From contig JAILWY010000028.1 of the NCBI GenBank assembly GCA_022113835.1, positions 4,030,001 to 4,094,000 of the forward strand: DNA of 64,000 nucleotides, written 5' to 3'. The position numbers were made by a program, and so were the translations under genes. Positions 24,011-35,822 of this stretch are shown piece by piece. The DNA is from Atopsyche davidsoni. Lineage: Eukaryota > Arthropoda > Insecta > Trichoptera > Hydrobiosidae. Numbering within the stretch: position 1 is the stretch's first letter; each line of letters begins with the position of its first letter. The notes under the pieces were generated by a model that worked only from the letters and a program-made list of their open reading frames with translations, did no database searches and was not told where the DNA came from.

Positions 24011-25467
24011 ATAGCGGGTGCGAATTATCCACAATATATATTTTTCTCCGATCGATTTCTTTGGATTAGCAAGAAATGAAGCCGTCCACCCGCGGCGCGA
24101 CACATCCGACAGCCGATGCGTTTTGCTACGAGTGCAGGCTGCTTGCGATATATTTATATGATATATTACCAAATCACAAAAAAAAAACGCCTAAAACAAT
24201 AGGACGCTATTCGCTAATTACGTGTGTGTAGGCTGCTTAAGATTTTTCGACTTGTGTCATCGAAATTCAGCGGTCATATATTTCATTACATGTTTTTATG
24301 AATATATACGAAAAATACTCGATTCCGTGATTCCACAAATTAAGTTATTTTATGTTTAGAAAAATCGTCCTAAAAATAGATTTAATATATTGTTTTGAAT
24401 AATGTATCAAACTAAAATATATGCTATATATAAGCTAGTTGTGTTTTATATGAAGCAACTATGCAACGCTACCTTCAAATATTTTCAGGAAACGCGGTAG
24501 ACTTTTCAGGATGTGACACTCCTGAAGCAATTTTTTTGTAACATCATATCCATATAATATCATTTTCTTCGCAGGGGAGCAAAAGAGAATATTCAATGAT
24601 ATTACACTGCGTGTAAGGTTGCTTAGGTTTTAAATTAAGCCGGAGTTGAATCACTCGAGAGGGTGCAGATCTATTTAAACAGTTCAAAAGCACCCTTATT
24701 TTGCTCTAACGCTTCGTTTTATTTGCCTGACGATGCCTTGGGGGAGAAACCGAGAAGTTCTCTGGATTATTGGCTCCCAAACTGTGGCCAGTGAACCTTA
24801 ACGATTTGAGTAAATATATAATATTTCAGGATATATGCCCAACGAAAAATTATGTTTAAAAAGTTACAACTAGAAATTTTTATTAAAAAAATGCGTCACA
24901 ACACCTTTAAGGTTTTGACAATAACGATAGCCCCCAACACCTGCAAATGCATTTAACAAGTTCTATAGGCTGTTACACTATTTTTACAATAAAAAATAAA
25001 TAGCAAAATGGCTAGAAGATGACGAATTACGTATTACGAATTAAGGGAAGGGCCGCGCCCCCATGCTTGGGAATCCCCAGAGGACGGGGACTGGAACAGA
25101 CATCCCCTTTCTTAAACAATCAAAGGGATTTGAAATCAAGATTGTCGAATTATGAATATTTGATTCAGATATGGTTTCTTCCTGGTAATCTCTCCTCCCG
25201 TTCCTGAGTGCTATACTATTCAACCCATACATATATATTATACTATATATATATTAAATAATACAAACTGAATTCAAGCGTTTACTAGTTATTTATAAAA
25301 AAAACTACCTTCCCGCTCTCTCCATTATTTTGCTTGTGCATGGCTGCCTTTCTGTAGCCTGAGTGGGTAAAGGATCAGTAATCGAGTAGTGGACTTGGAT
25401 GCTTGTGAAGGGATGTGCTCTGGAAGTACCACAGTATCCGATTTAAACACCAGAGCTTTGTTAAGGA
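24011..25467. other. Intergenic sequence with MITE-end motifs
   Basis: No gene. Copies of the recurrent end motif TGTGTAGGCTGCTT occur at 24134 (GTGCAGGCTGCTTG), 24224 (GTGTGTAGGCTGCTTAAG) and, weakly, 24613 (GTGTAAGGTTGCTTAG). They are the same family as the motifs at 28766, 37872, 53848, 54497-54640 and 57262. The rest is AT-rich. Confidence 0.4.
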
Positions 25468-25510
25468 TATTGCTACCTAACCTTGCTTGGTGTCCATCCC
25501 CCGTCTGCCA
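25325..25510 (+). repeat. Dispersed repeat family F, copy 1
   Basis: Carries TGTGCTCTGGAAGTAC and CCGATTTAAACACCAGAG, shared with copies at 28066-28275 (plus), 34575-34760 (plus) and 61330-61560 (minus). No coding potential. Its right end runs into the R1 repeat. Confidence 0.45.
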
Positions 25511-26552
25511 CAAAAAAAAACCGTTTTACCTGGCGATATCGTGTCATTTAATTAATTTAATTGTCACTTTATTTTTCTATGTAGAAAATTATTTTTTTTA
25601 TATAGTATTTAAAAAACTATAAATTATATCAACATATTTTTTATTACTTAATTAACGTCCATTTTCAGGGTAAAATAAAATCTTGAAAATGTTGAAAAAT
25701 TTGATAAAATGACGACTTTTCAAAACCAAAGTTTGTTAAATACATATACATTTTTTTAAAATTTTTAAAATAATAAATCGCACAGGGTTTATATTTAACC
25801 TTTTAATTCCAATTTAAAAAAAAGGCTTTTAAACGTTTAGGACTCATAGAACAGGGACATGACGAGTCTCCAAATTCCCACACCTCAATTGGAAAAAACA
25901 CATATTTATCATATTAAAAGTAAATTTACAAGAAATACAAAAAATATTCTGTTTGGGAGAAGGGATGTATCTAACTTTTTGCATTTAAATTTTTTTGATT
26001 GGTGAAGTCGGTTTTTCGCAAAACGGACCAGAAAATGACCAAAAAAACTGGAGAACGATTATATAATAAAGATATTGACAGACTTTTCATTCGAATGTAA
26101 AACTACGGTGAAAACCACGAATTTTCTTGGGATTGGTTATATTAAGTGAGAAAAAGTGCTTGTCGTGATTTCGGACTCATCGCACGCCACTGTGCCTACT
26201 CATTTCGAGACGATGGAGAGTGGAACTTCATCAGATCGCAACAACCAAGTAGCGTGAGGTTAGAATCCGGAAACATCCCGTTTTAAGTCAATTTAAAAAT
26301 TTGACACGTGTATAATAATTTTATTTTTATTTTTTGATGTGTTTTGATCGATAACATAAAAATTAAACGAAATCGAGAAGTGTCACAATGTTGCCGTAAG
26401 ATATTCTTTCATTTAATTTTTTCAGGGGGGAACTGCGATATTATTTTATTGGGGCGCAAGTGCTGGTGACACTTTATGAGACGCCCCCCTTAACTAGCCC
26501 ACCATAACATCTGCGATTGATTTTAATTTGTACTTTTTCGTAGGAAGAATAA
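25468..26552 (+). repeat. Dispersed repeat R1, copy 1 (about 1.1 kb)
   Basis: Starts near CCTAACCTTGCTTGGTGTCC and ends near CATCTGCGATTGATTTTAATT. It is highly similar, in the same order, to 37960-38975. A shorter inverted copy lies at 55555-56085. Shared landmarks include ACCTGGCGA..TCGTGTCATTTA and CATTTCGAGACGATGGAGAG. No intact ORF is shared, and I see no clear TIR or duplicated target, so the class is undecided. Confidence 0.75.
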
Positions 26553-27787
26553 TATTTTTAACACTTGCCAATTAAAAAAAATAAAAAATATTGAATAATT
26601 GCAAGCACTTACCAGTCAGTGTCACGCTTGCATACAACGTTTCAAATTCTTGACCAGTTGCAGGGTCACGATGGTCGAAAGCACAAATACTGCAGGTTTG
26701 CTGGTTTTAGTCGTCGTTTCAACTGTGGATCAAATGATCATATTTTGTATGAACAAGTATACTTGTATAGACTCAAAATGGAAATCTATTCATGGTGTTT
26801 CATTTTAATGTGAATTGTGAAATATTAAAAAAAGCTCGTCCCGATTCGGGGGCGAGTTTATTTCGAAAGGGATGAGAGTTTCTTTATCACCCCTTCCGCT
26901 ACCCCCGATCTGATTAGTCGCGGTCGTTTGTTAATAATTTATATACTATTACCGAGCAGTTTAGACATGGCGATTTATAAATAGGACGGATTCAATGCTG
27001 CGGTAATAAATAAAATTTGCAATAATATGCGCGTGCCGTATAAAAATATAAAAAAAAAACAATTATTATTATTTACAGCGTAAAAATATTATGACAGCTT
27101 TTGAATTTATGAAAGATATCGCATCAAACCATGACAAATGGCGTGAAGATAATTAGCGAGTAGGGAGGGATTCTCGCCTTGGGTTGACCGATGGATGACC
27201 CCATCATTCTATGGAAAGCTAATTCGGTGTCAATGAAGTTTTTTGTACGCACACGTTTCGGTCCTCGCGCTGGGGCCATCTTCAAGGACTGAAGCAGAGA
27301 AGACCGGCGCCGACAGAAATATAGTATATATATATAAATATATTCAGTACGTTATTTCTTATTATTTGTTTGACTGGTTCAGAGGAATGGCGTGGCCTGA
27401 AACCGGAAATAGTTCAGTTGCAGACGTGCGGAATGGGGTTGAGTCTTCAGGACTGTGTGCAGTCAGGCTTTCCCCTTTGATCTGCAGGGATGCCGTCATG
27501 GGGGTGAGTCTGAAGATGCTGAAATCCGCTCTGTCTTCGTCCACATCCATATTTTGTATTATTCAAACAAAAGATTTTTTAGTAAATTTTAATATTAATT
27601 TTAAACAACACACTGGGGGGGGAAATTATTTTGAAAAAGCTTGCTAATAATAATTATCAATTAGATGAAAAAGTGGTTTTTGTAGTTGCACTCTATTTTT
27701 TCCATGACGACGCAAAAAAATATACTCATATGCTTCGAAGTCAGCTTTTGCTATCAACTGGGTGACAATTACTTACATGACCGCTCG
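26553..27787. other. Intergenic; one hairpin motif copy
   Basis: No gene seen. On the minus strand at about 27257-27287 lies a TTGAAGATGGCC..GGACCGAAACGTG motif, next to an (AT)n cluster. It belongs to the hairpin family described at 31759-31953. Confidence 0.35.
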
Positions 27788-27853
27788 CTCCACCCTCCAC
27801 CCTCTACCCTCCACCCTCCACCCTCCACCCTCCACCCTCCACCCTCCACCCTC
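27788..27853 (+). repeat. (CCACCCT)n microsatellite
   Basis: About nine units of CCACCCT in tandem. It is followed by a moderately GC-rich patch to 27920. No gene. Confidence 0.85.
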
Positions 27854-28065
27854 GGCATGCAGCTATCTTATTGGGCCGCAACATGTCGCCACGCGGCGGG
27901 GTCGCTTCAGCTGCTGCAGATGACGAAAAACGCCAAACTCTCTATATATACGTCCAGAGCTTCCCAAACGTTTTCAACTACTTGTCACTTTATTTAAAAT
28001 TATTTTTAAAATTACCTAACCTAACCTAACCCTGAAAAAAGTCGCAAAGTAAACGTCTGTAAAAT

Positions 28066-28275
28066 TTGAGTAGTTGCCTTGTTGAGGAAGAGGGCTGCTG
28101 CTCAAGGAGTATCAGCTCTAAATACCAGATTTTTTATAAATATTGTATAATGAACAACAACAATACGCAGACCTTTCTTTCAAATATAAATCTGGGGTGT
28201 AGAAAACCCCAAAGATCCATTACAATATCTTCCATAAATAAAAAAAACCATGAACACACAAATTTTCAGTGAAAT
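28066..28275 (+). repeat. Dispersed repeat family F, copy 2
   Basis: Carries AAGGAGTATCAGCTCTAAAT and ACAATACGCAGACCTTTCTT, both shared with the copies at 34575-34760 and (inverted) 61330-61560. Noncoding. Confidence 0.55.
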
Positions 28276-28765
28276 GGAGAAGAAGTTGGAGAAGAAGAAT
28301 ATTGTATTAATGAATACAGTATTTCTTATGATCACATTGTTCACTTGCTAATATAAAAAAAACGTTTTTACGCTTTCAGTCGGGCCATTCCAATAAATTG
28401 ATTAGTTTATTAGAATTAAAAGCGACAGGGCTGCGAAACTGAGGGTCCGTCAGAAAAATATGTCGCCAATAAAGTGTGCCCCGAGGGGGGATGAGCATGA
28501 TGATTAATAAAGAGATTTCACGCCGAGGGGTTGAGGACCCCCTCCGGGGGCTGCGGACCACCCTTCACAATAATTACGTCAAACGCCGGAGACTGCATCC
28601 GCCGCCCACTGCACTGCATTTTAAAAACTTTTTACACACAAGATCGGATAAAATATTTTTTTATGTATACAAAATGCGATGTATATACAAACTGTCTTCG
28701 GCTAGACTGAAACAGTTCAGTTGAGAAGTGTTATCGTAATATTGACGCATAACTGTAGTAGTGAT

Positions 28766-28979
28766 TAAAGCTGCCTACACGCGTTGTAACACAACAGATT
28801 ACTGATCTGTAAATAGCCAATAGTTTTCCACACACAAAGCATGCAATAACAGTTTTGCACTGTAATGAGTCAGTAGCGTTATTTTTCTTATGGGGGTGTT
28901 TTTTTTTACATGATATGGGGGTGGTTTTCAGTTGGTTGCAGTTCGCTTGTCGGTTTTGTTGCAGCGTGTGAGGCAGCCC
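28766..28979. mobile_element. Small MITE with imperfect TIRs
   Basis: The left end reads AGCTGCCTACACGCGTTGTA. The right end read inward is GGCTGCCTCACACGCTGCAA. The TIRs are imperfect over about 26 bases and the element is about 214 bp with no ORF. No convincing target-site duplication was found; TTAA flanks only the left side. Related ends are scattered through the window. Confidence 0.5.
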
Positions 28980-29217
28980 TGGTAATTCAGGCTTTGACTT
29001 CACATCGGAATCCTCCTCGCCCGTGTCTAAGCCCGACGGGGGAGGGGGATTAAGAAGCTCCTATATTAGAGCAGTTGTCAACCGCAGATAAATGCCAGGC
29101 CCTGCAAAACGCTGGCTCGCAGGCCGTTTCGGGGACCCAAAAATATTTATTTATAAAAAAAATATATATGTAATAAAAAAATAACAATATAAATATGCGT
29201 TCTGATACGTTTGGGAC

Positions 29218-29258
29218 CGTGCCTGAAGATGGTCACAGCATGGAGACGGAAACGTCGG
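29218..29258 (+). ncRNA. Hammerhead-like hairpin motif, copy
   Basis: CCTGAAGATGGTC, a loop, then AGACGGAAACGTCGG. It resembles the CUGANGA-stem-GAAA core of hammerhead ribozymes but has an extra T before the stem and weak pairing. It is immediately preceded by an AT-rich cluster. Activity is unproven. Confidence 0.25.
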
Positions 29259-29287
29259 AGGAGTGAAAAATGTGTATTTTAGTGAAT

Positions 29288-29812
29288 TCTAGTTGATGGT
29301 TTTTTTAACTACTCGATAAATTACAGCTGATTTTATAAATATAAACCTTTTTTCTGTATAAAAGACCTTAGCCACATTAAAGTTACATTTAAAAAGTGTG
29401 TAAAATATTAATCTATCAATGAATATCTTAGTACTATTTTTTTGTTTAAAAAAAAGTTATATTTTGTATTAGTTTATACGAATTGTTATTTTTTTTTTAT
29501 CTTAGTATACGCGACAGCATAGCACAATGACTTATTATATTTATAATACTTCTATAAATACGTTTTTATATATGTACAAACTATTTTGAAATGGCGTCGA
29601 TTTTATAAAAATATAGTAATAGGTGTTTGCGGATATGTATATAAAAAAAATGATTTTTTAATGTATAATTTATGATTTGATAAGTCAAGAATAGTGAATC
29701 GCGTACTTTGAAATAAATTAAAGTGAATCTTGTGTATTTCATACAGAAGTGGACATAAATTGAATTGAAAAAAAAAAAAAAAAACTCAAGTGTCAGTTTA
29801 AAAACAGCGATA
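29288..29812 (+). repeat. Direct-repeat copy of the sequence preceding the Dbx-like exon
   Basis: From TTCTAGTTGATGGTTTTTTT to GTTTAAAAACAGCGAT this is closely similar, in the same orientation, to 40030-40543. The copies share an internal poly(A) run and numerous landmarks such as GTGAATCTTGTGTATTTCAT. They sit 10.7 kb apart. No TIR or ORF is evident. Confidence 0.75.
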
Positions 29813-29831
29813 CACAAAACAACCAAAGCAG

Positions 29832-29834
<3 letters not shown>

Positions 29835-29868
<34 letters not shown>
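29835..29868. repeat. (AT)n microsatellite
   Basis: About 17 AT dinucleotides, uninterrupted. Confidence 0.95.
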
Positions 29869-29872
<4 letters not shown>

Positions 29873-30589
29873 TTAAATTCTATTTTTATATTAGTATATT
29901 AGTATTAAATAAACCGGTTTAAGAGCTAAGTATGTATAATGTTTAGAAACACTTTGGCAAACAAATCAAGCAGGACAATGATGCGGTAACGCCTCGGCCG
30001 GGCTGCGTCACATTACTTAAAAATCATAGGTTGCAGACCGGAAGTGGAGAATTAATACACTCAATAAAATAATTAAAATGGCCGCAGGAAGTACTTGAAA
30101 TACTTAGTATTTAAAAAAAAATTATATATGATCAAATGTGTTCGTGGAGCAACAAAAAATACAGCACAGCAGTTCTTACGAATTCTTCTCATACACTTTG
30201 GCATATTCTCGCGGTGTGCCACATTGTGTAACAGCGGCACACGTGCTGCGGATACTGCGGCGCCGCCACTATAAGACGGACGCCGGAGATATATCTGGGG
30301 ACTAGTTATGATTCAATTGATGTTCGCCATGCGAACGAAATCCATAAAACCACAGCGAGGATGTGAGCACCACCCCATCCCCCGAGTAGCGCCTCGTGGC
30401 TGTGGAAGATTCATATATTCATACTGCAATACGGATAAGTGGGGTTTTAACGCGTTGCATTGTATAAATAATTATTTTTTCTTGGGGTTAAAAACATAAT
30501 GTTTTATTATATAATACATGCATGATAACTTTTTTTGTGTTAAACACACTTAAGCGTTGACTAAACTGATGTGGAAAAATTCGCGTAAA

Positions 30590-30990
30590 ATTGCGCGTGC
30601 GAAATCTAGTCTATACACTTTTTGATTTTTAGCAACTCCGAGTTGATTATGAGATTTTCGTTAATAAATTAAATGTTATTGTTACACAATAGCTTATATT
30701 ATATTTATATTTAAATCGGGTAGCCAAATCGACTAAACTGATGTGCGAAGCGGACAAAATTCGTGTGTGTGAAATCTAGTCTACATACTCTTCGTTTTGC
30801 AAGTAGTCAAATAAATCGTTTCCTATAAAAAGTTGAACCTCTTCACTTCATGCACACTTTGCGGATTACTTGGCATTGCAACAACATTATTGTGTCCCGA
30901 AAATTGTTCAATCATTCGCTGACTATCATGTCACTTTGTTCAGAATCACTGGACAGTATTGGTAGAAGTAACGTTGACGAGTCCTAACCA
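30590..30990 (+). repeat. Dispersed repeat R2, copy 1
   Basis: Shares long segments with 54000-54460 on the opposite strand, for example CACTGGACAGTATTGGTAGA, GAAATCTAGTCTA and AATAAATCGTTTCCTATAAA. The motif GACTAAACTGATG occurs twice about 170 bases apart inside the copy. No ORF; class unknown. Confidence 0.65.
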
Positions 30991-31758
30991 AACAAAACGG
31001 GTACTAGTACCCGCCCCGCCTTTAGTGTGTTAATAAAAAAACAGTTAAAAATGATTAACGATTAATTTTTTTTTTTTATTGCATTTAATATTTTATTTTA
31101 AATGCACAATAGTTGCAATGGGACAAGGAGGCTTGTTTATTGGGTTTTTAACGAGATAATAAAATTGAGCGGGTTTGAAGTGAAGCCTCCGTTTGTTTTC
31201 ATCTAGCGAATCCGGTTTTCCATGTCTGCATGGTATTTTCCGCCCCCATGGCCGCGAGGCCGCCCTGCCCGCCCCGCCCCTCCCCGCCCCGCCCCGCCCC
31301 TGCCCGCTGAGACAATTCTCGCCCAGTTATTGCGATCTGTAGGGCGACCGTCCTCCAGGGCCGCGCGGACATTCCAAATCCATTAAATATATATTTAATA
31401 AATATATCAATATTTCTACTATTGATTTTTTGATAGTTTCGCCAACGTGTCGGGTTGGCATCTTCAGGATTGCTCGATGGCAACAAAAAAATTAAAATCC
31501 AATTTTTTTTTGCTATTGAAACATTTTAACAATGAAGAATACATCATAGAAAAAAAGATTTTTCACAAAAAAACCTTGATGTGATTTAAAATATTTTTTT
31601 ATAAAGTATATATAGTATATTCATTATTGAATTAAATAATAATTTAGGGAATTATGTGTTAATTTTTGGAAAAATAATGAAAAAAATATTTTGTATATTT
31701 TACATATGTTTTATAGAAAAAAACTGAGTAAAAAAAAAATCTAAATAATTTTATAATT
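30991..31758. other. Intergenic; GC-rich patch and hairpin motif
   Basis: 31230-31330 is a GC-rich patch of CCCCGCCCCTCC-type units. At 31436-31470 on the minus strand is CCTGAAGATGCCAACCCGAC, then ACGTTGGCGAAAC. The GCCAAC/GTTGGC stem is a perfect 6 bp, the best-paired copy of the hammerhead-like motif. No gene. Confidence 0.45.
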
Positions 31759-31953
31759 ATAAAAGTGACTTTGTATTTTGTCTTCACATTGAGTTTATTT
31801 AAATTATTTGCATTACTAGTTTCGACCCGATACACTGGGTCATCATCAGATGATTAACTAAACTGAGTTAAGCATCTGATGATCGACATCTGACATCGAA
31901 ACTATTAATACAAATAAACCCAATGTGAAGACAAAATACAAAGTTACTTTTAT
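31759..31953. repeat. 195-bp fold-back with two inverted hammerhead-like motifs
   Basis: Outer arms 31759-31800 and 31912-31953 are reverse complements over about 42 bases with about two mismatches (TTGTATTTTGTCTTCACATT on the left). Inside them lie two inward copies of one motif. Read on the minus strand, the left copy is CATCTGATGATGACCC, loop, CGGGTCGAAAC, with a 5-bp GACCC/GGGTC stem. Read on the plus strand, the right copy is CATCTGATGATCGAC, loop, ACATCGAAAC. This is a near-complete inverted dimer. Confidence 0.75.
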
Positions 31954-34574
31954 CATTAAAATAATGGATCTTTACGAATCAAATGCCTTGTCTCTCAGCA
32001 AGATTAAATAATATTAATTTATTATGAAAATAACTTACGTTGAAATTAAAAATATATTTTTGAAGTAGAAAAAAGGTCTCCAATAATGTGTTCCAATAGT
32101 TTATACTTAAATCACGTTTTCGCTCATCTTTTAATACGGTTTATGTCTATTCTACAGCTGTTAGTGGTAAAAAGTTGATTTAAATTAGTTAGACAGGTCC
32201 AACATAACGGTCACAAAACGAAACGGTTGATCCTGTAAGTTTTTATGGGGTTTAAAAAAAAGGTTATATGGTTTGTTACCGATCTGTCACTATATGCAGT
32301 TAAGGGTTAAAAAATCTATTTATCTTTGGTATTGATTTACTAATTTTCCACTTTTAATGTGTTTAATCGGTCGTTGCTTATTTGGTGTGGTCAGCGTGTG
32401 GTCGCCCTACTGCCAGAGTCTCTGAAGCAATCATAGAATAAAATCCGAACACAATGAAAAACACGGTCTTCATGCGATTATGGGCCATAATGCCCGTGGC
32501 ATAAAGAACAAAATCCCCCACCACTATTAGGGGCTGTTCCACACAAAACGACCAGAATTATATATTCGTAGAAATATTTACTAAAAAATACTTTTTACTC
32601 TCTTTTAAAAAATAATTTATTTTCTTTATACTCATCTCTATTTAATTGAATTATTTAGTTACTAATAAAATAAAATACTATTATAAATGCATTGAAACTA
32701 ACTTGGGATTTATTCCATGAATTTCACACAATTTAAGTAATGTATATTATAAAAAATACATTGTTTATTCAAGGGTGTTATTTGGTTCGATTGATATTGA
32801 CACGTGTTAAAGTTAGGGTACGCCACTGTGTTAAGATAAAGAAAATCATTTAAATAAAAAAAATGACATTGATTTCATAATTTTACAGACAACAAAAACA
32901 TTATAAATAAATTGGGAATTACGAAAAACTAAAAGCAAGACAGATTATTACCAAAAAATTTCCTTTTTTTTTCTAATAAGTATACCAAACCTTATCTTTT
33001 TTTATATCATGTTAATAAAAGTAATAATAATAATAATACCATAATTAATGTGAAGTGTTTATATTAACTAATTCGCATAACTAAAACAATTCAAAAACAA
33101 TTTTTTTAGGAATATATATACATTGTACTAAAAACAAACTTTCCCTTATGTAACATTCCCATATTTATTTTATAAAAAAAAATATTTTATTATAAATAAC
33201 ATCAAGGTTTTTTTTGTGAAGAATACTTTTTATTATGATGTATTCTTCATTGCTAAAATGTTTAAATAACAAAAAAAAAATGGTCTGATGCAAGTTTTAC
33301 GATTTTCCTGAAACACAAAAATTATGATTGAACATCAGTTTTTGCAATCTTGTAGATGCCAACATAGCGTGTTGGCGAAACTATCAATGATCAAAAGTAG
33401 GAACAACGATATCAATAAATGCACTGCAGCATTTATTGATATCTATAAACCTTATAAACCTTATAAAAATATATATATTTTTCGTCTGCAAATTATTTTT
33501 AGCTTACATATAGCATTAACAACTACGTTATTTTAAATATAAAAAAATAATCTGTTATTAATTTTTTATAATTAATGTCCGTTCGTATAGCTCGGTTCCA
33601 AATAATGATTTCAGATTCTCGACTGTAAACATACATTTGCGGAATCTAAAACCCCAATTCAGAGGAGGTCCAAGCGAAAACCGCATCTAAGACCGGTATT
33701 AAAGGGCACAGAGTCCTCTGGCTCGAGGCCGAGACTTGCTGCTTTGCGGCGTCCGGCTCAAACTAAAAACAATTTAAAATCCCATCTAATCCGAGCAGCG
33801 AAAATGGAACGTAGCCCCTCGACAATAAAAGGCAATGTTATCTGATAAATTCTGGCTTTTATGACGTTTTGGAATTCGCCTTGAATACGAATTGAATTCT
33901 GATTTTGAATAAAAAAATATAGAAAAATGGCTCATAAGCTCACTGCATTACAGCTTAGTTTTGCTTGTAGTGTTGGTCGACTTGTAGCTTTTTGTGTGTG
34001 AGCTGGCAATATAATTCATAGCGCCTTTTTGCAGGGACTTTGTTAGAGGATCTCATAATTGTACTGCGTTTAATGAAGCTGTCCACGCGAAGAGCTCCTG
34101 CGTGGTAGTTCCAAACTATTTGTATATTAATGATTATTTTCCTGTATAAAATATATTTTTATTTTCCATCCCACTGCTCATAGAATAATTTCTCTTATTG
34201 TTTACTTTTTTCGTCATCGGTTCACGCTCGACCTGAACGGCGTCGTCGACAGACAAGGCCCAGTGCGTGCGGCTTATTGGTTTTCCCAGGTACTGTCATA
34301 AATGTGACCAACAATTATGGTCTTTGGTGCAATAACGATGGAATAACTTGCTTATCGGGAAATGTTAAGTTGTCTAAAATTTCACAACATTTTAAGGCAG
34401 AATAGAAAAGAATAGCTAAGCGAAATATTTAGTATATTTGTGGATTGTTAAATACAGAAAAATCATTGAAATCAACACCAGAAATACATATCCTATATAT
34501 TTTTAAAAGCTTTAACATAACCACAATGTTGTATAATAATGCATTCTGTACTCTAAGCGTGTGTAAAAGATTGG
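31954..34574. other. Intergenic AT-rich sequence, no gene seen
   Basis: About 2.6 kb without a supportable gene. It is mostly AT-rich with homopolymers. Two stretches are less AT-rich and could be regulatory (33640-33800 and 34220-34290), but I see no exon signals or repeats in them. Confidence 0.35.
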
Positions 34575-34760
34575 AATAATTGTGGAGATATGTGCTCTGG
34601 AAGCTATCAAGCTGGGGAGGCTCCTGCTGAAGGAGTATCAGATCTAAACACCAGAGCATTCTAAGAAAAGGAATGTTTAATAATACTACTGGGCAACACC
34701 AATACGCAGACTTAAATTAGATTATTTTTCCCATAGAAAAGCATAAATTTATGCTCAGTG
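34575..34760 (+). repeat. Dispersed repeat family F, copy 3
   Basis: Carries GAAGGAGTATCAGATCTAAA, ATAATACTACTGGGCAACAC and CAATACGCAGACTT, matching 28066-28275 and the inverted copy at 61330-61560. Noncoding. Confidence 0.55.
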
Positions 34761-35194
34761 AAATGGTCGCCAACTTCCTTTAAGAAGAGGCTCCCTATGA
34801 AAACCAGTGAGAGTGTTTGCAGTTTATTTTAAAGAAAAAGTGCTAAGCACTAGACCAGTCATGTCAAAGATACGGCCCGCGATCGCAATGTGTCACAGAA
34901 AGAAGAATCATGTTTTTTAGAGCTTTTAGACTTCACTCGATTCCTCTACGGATGTTTTAAAATGCGCACACTACATTTATAACTAAACAGATGTTTTCCG
35001 TCATGAAAATAAATAAAAATAAACATCGCACAAAACTTTCGAATGAACATCTCCAATCAATTCTTAAAATAATTACAACGAATATGATACCTGACATCAA
35101 AAAGAAGTCAGGTATCTGGATCCTTGTGCTCAAAGTAATTACCCTCTTTTATAACTTTGATATGATTTTTAACAAGCGTATATTATATACTATA

Positions 35195-35353
35195 TATATC
35201 TATGTTATGGATCAGTCAATCAGATGCGTATTTATTACCCATTATGGGCTTATTATATTTAAATTATAGTACGGGCTTATTATAGTAAATATAATAAGCC
35301 CGTAATGGGTAATAAATACGCATCTGATTGACTGATCCATAACATAGATATAA
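35195..35353. repeat. Long palindrome, about 66-bp arms, one mismatch
   Basis: Left arm 35195-35260, loop of 26 bases, right arm 35287-35353. One mismatch is seen (ATTATGGG against ATTACGGG). The loop repeats part of the arm (CGGGCTTATTATA). The arm sequence GTAATGGGTAATAAATACGC also occurs near 62843 and, diverged, near 59817, each time next to a tRNA-Thr-derived element. Confidence 0.9.
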
Positions 35354-35484
35354 ATATGACGGTGCGTGTCTTGGCTAAATCAATAATTTTTTAAAAATGA
35401 TGTCCAGATGGGACTAAAATCGCTTCACTTGTTACTTTGTTCATGAAGTCCAGTGCTTGCAAATCACTAAATATTGGTTGGCCT

Positions 35485-35689
35485 GGGCACATTGGTTCAT
35501 ATGTAGAGTATGATTGTTAAAAATTCTCAATAAATGGAAGTGATTCGTTAGTACAAAGGTTCGTACACCGGCCATGTAAGCCAGGGGATGTGGGTTCAAA
35601 TCCCACACAAATCACGATGATATTTTTCTGAGAGTTTCTTTAAATCATCTTTTATATATGAACTAATGTGCCTAATCATATTAGTAAAT
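35485..35689 (+). mobile_element. tRNA-Thr-derived element, copy 1 (tRNA part 35540-35615)
   Basis: The 76-nt core runs from GTGATTCGTTAGTAC to CACACAAATCAC. It has a 6-bp acceptor stem, a B box GGGTTCAAATCCC in a 5-bp T stem, and an anticodon arm like tRNA-Thr(UGU). The flanks are inverted relative to each other: GGGCACATTGGTTCATATGT on the left, ATGAACTAATGTGCCTAATC on the right. It lies inside a hAT element. Confidence 0.75.
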
Positions 35690-35822
35690 ATACTATATAA
35701 TTAAATAAATAAAATGTTATAATAATCCAGCACATTTTTTTATTTGAATCTGGCCCGCCTACACATTCTAAATTTTATATATGGCCCACTGCAAAATTGG
35801 GCTTGACACCTCCGCACTAGAC

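Larger units (their letters stand above)
34856..35814. mobile_element. hAT-type transposon (959 bp) with perfect 8-bp TSD and nested repeats
   Basis: The exact 8-bp duplication CACTAGAC flanks the element (34848-34855 and 35815-35822). The left end reads CAGTCATGTCAAAGATACGG. The right end read inward is CGGAGGTGTCAAGCCCAATT. The TIRs are partial, with GTCAA and a GCCC-type region. An 8-bp TSD with CAG-like ends is the hAT signature. No transposase frame survives. Inside sit a long palindrome (35195-35353) and a tRNA-Thr-derived element (35485-35689), which presumably inserted after the hAT or formed part of its cargo. Confidence 0.8.

Noticed and set aside
23759..24172. Pro-rich and Gly-rich frames over the CCCCCTC tract
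   Set aside because: Microsatellite translation plus satellite sequence; no splice or start support.
29581..29826. Paired frames in the two direct-repeat copies (29581-29826 and 40391-40795 minus)
   Set aside because: Similarity is explained by DNA duplication; both cross a poly(A) tract coding a Phe run and the frames end differently.
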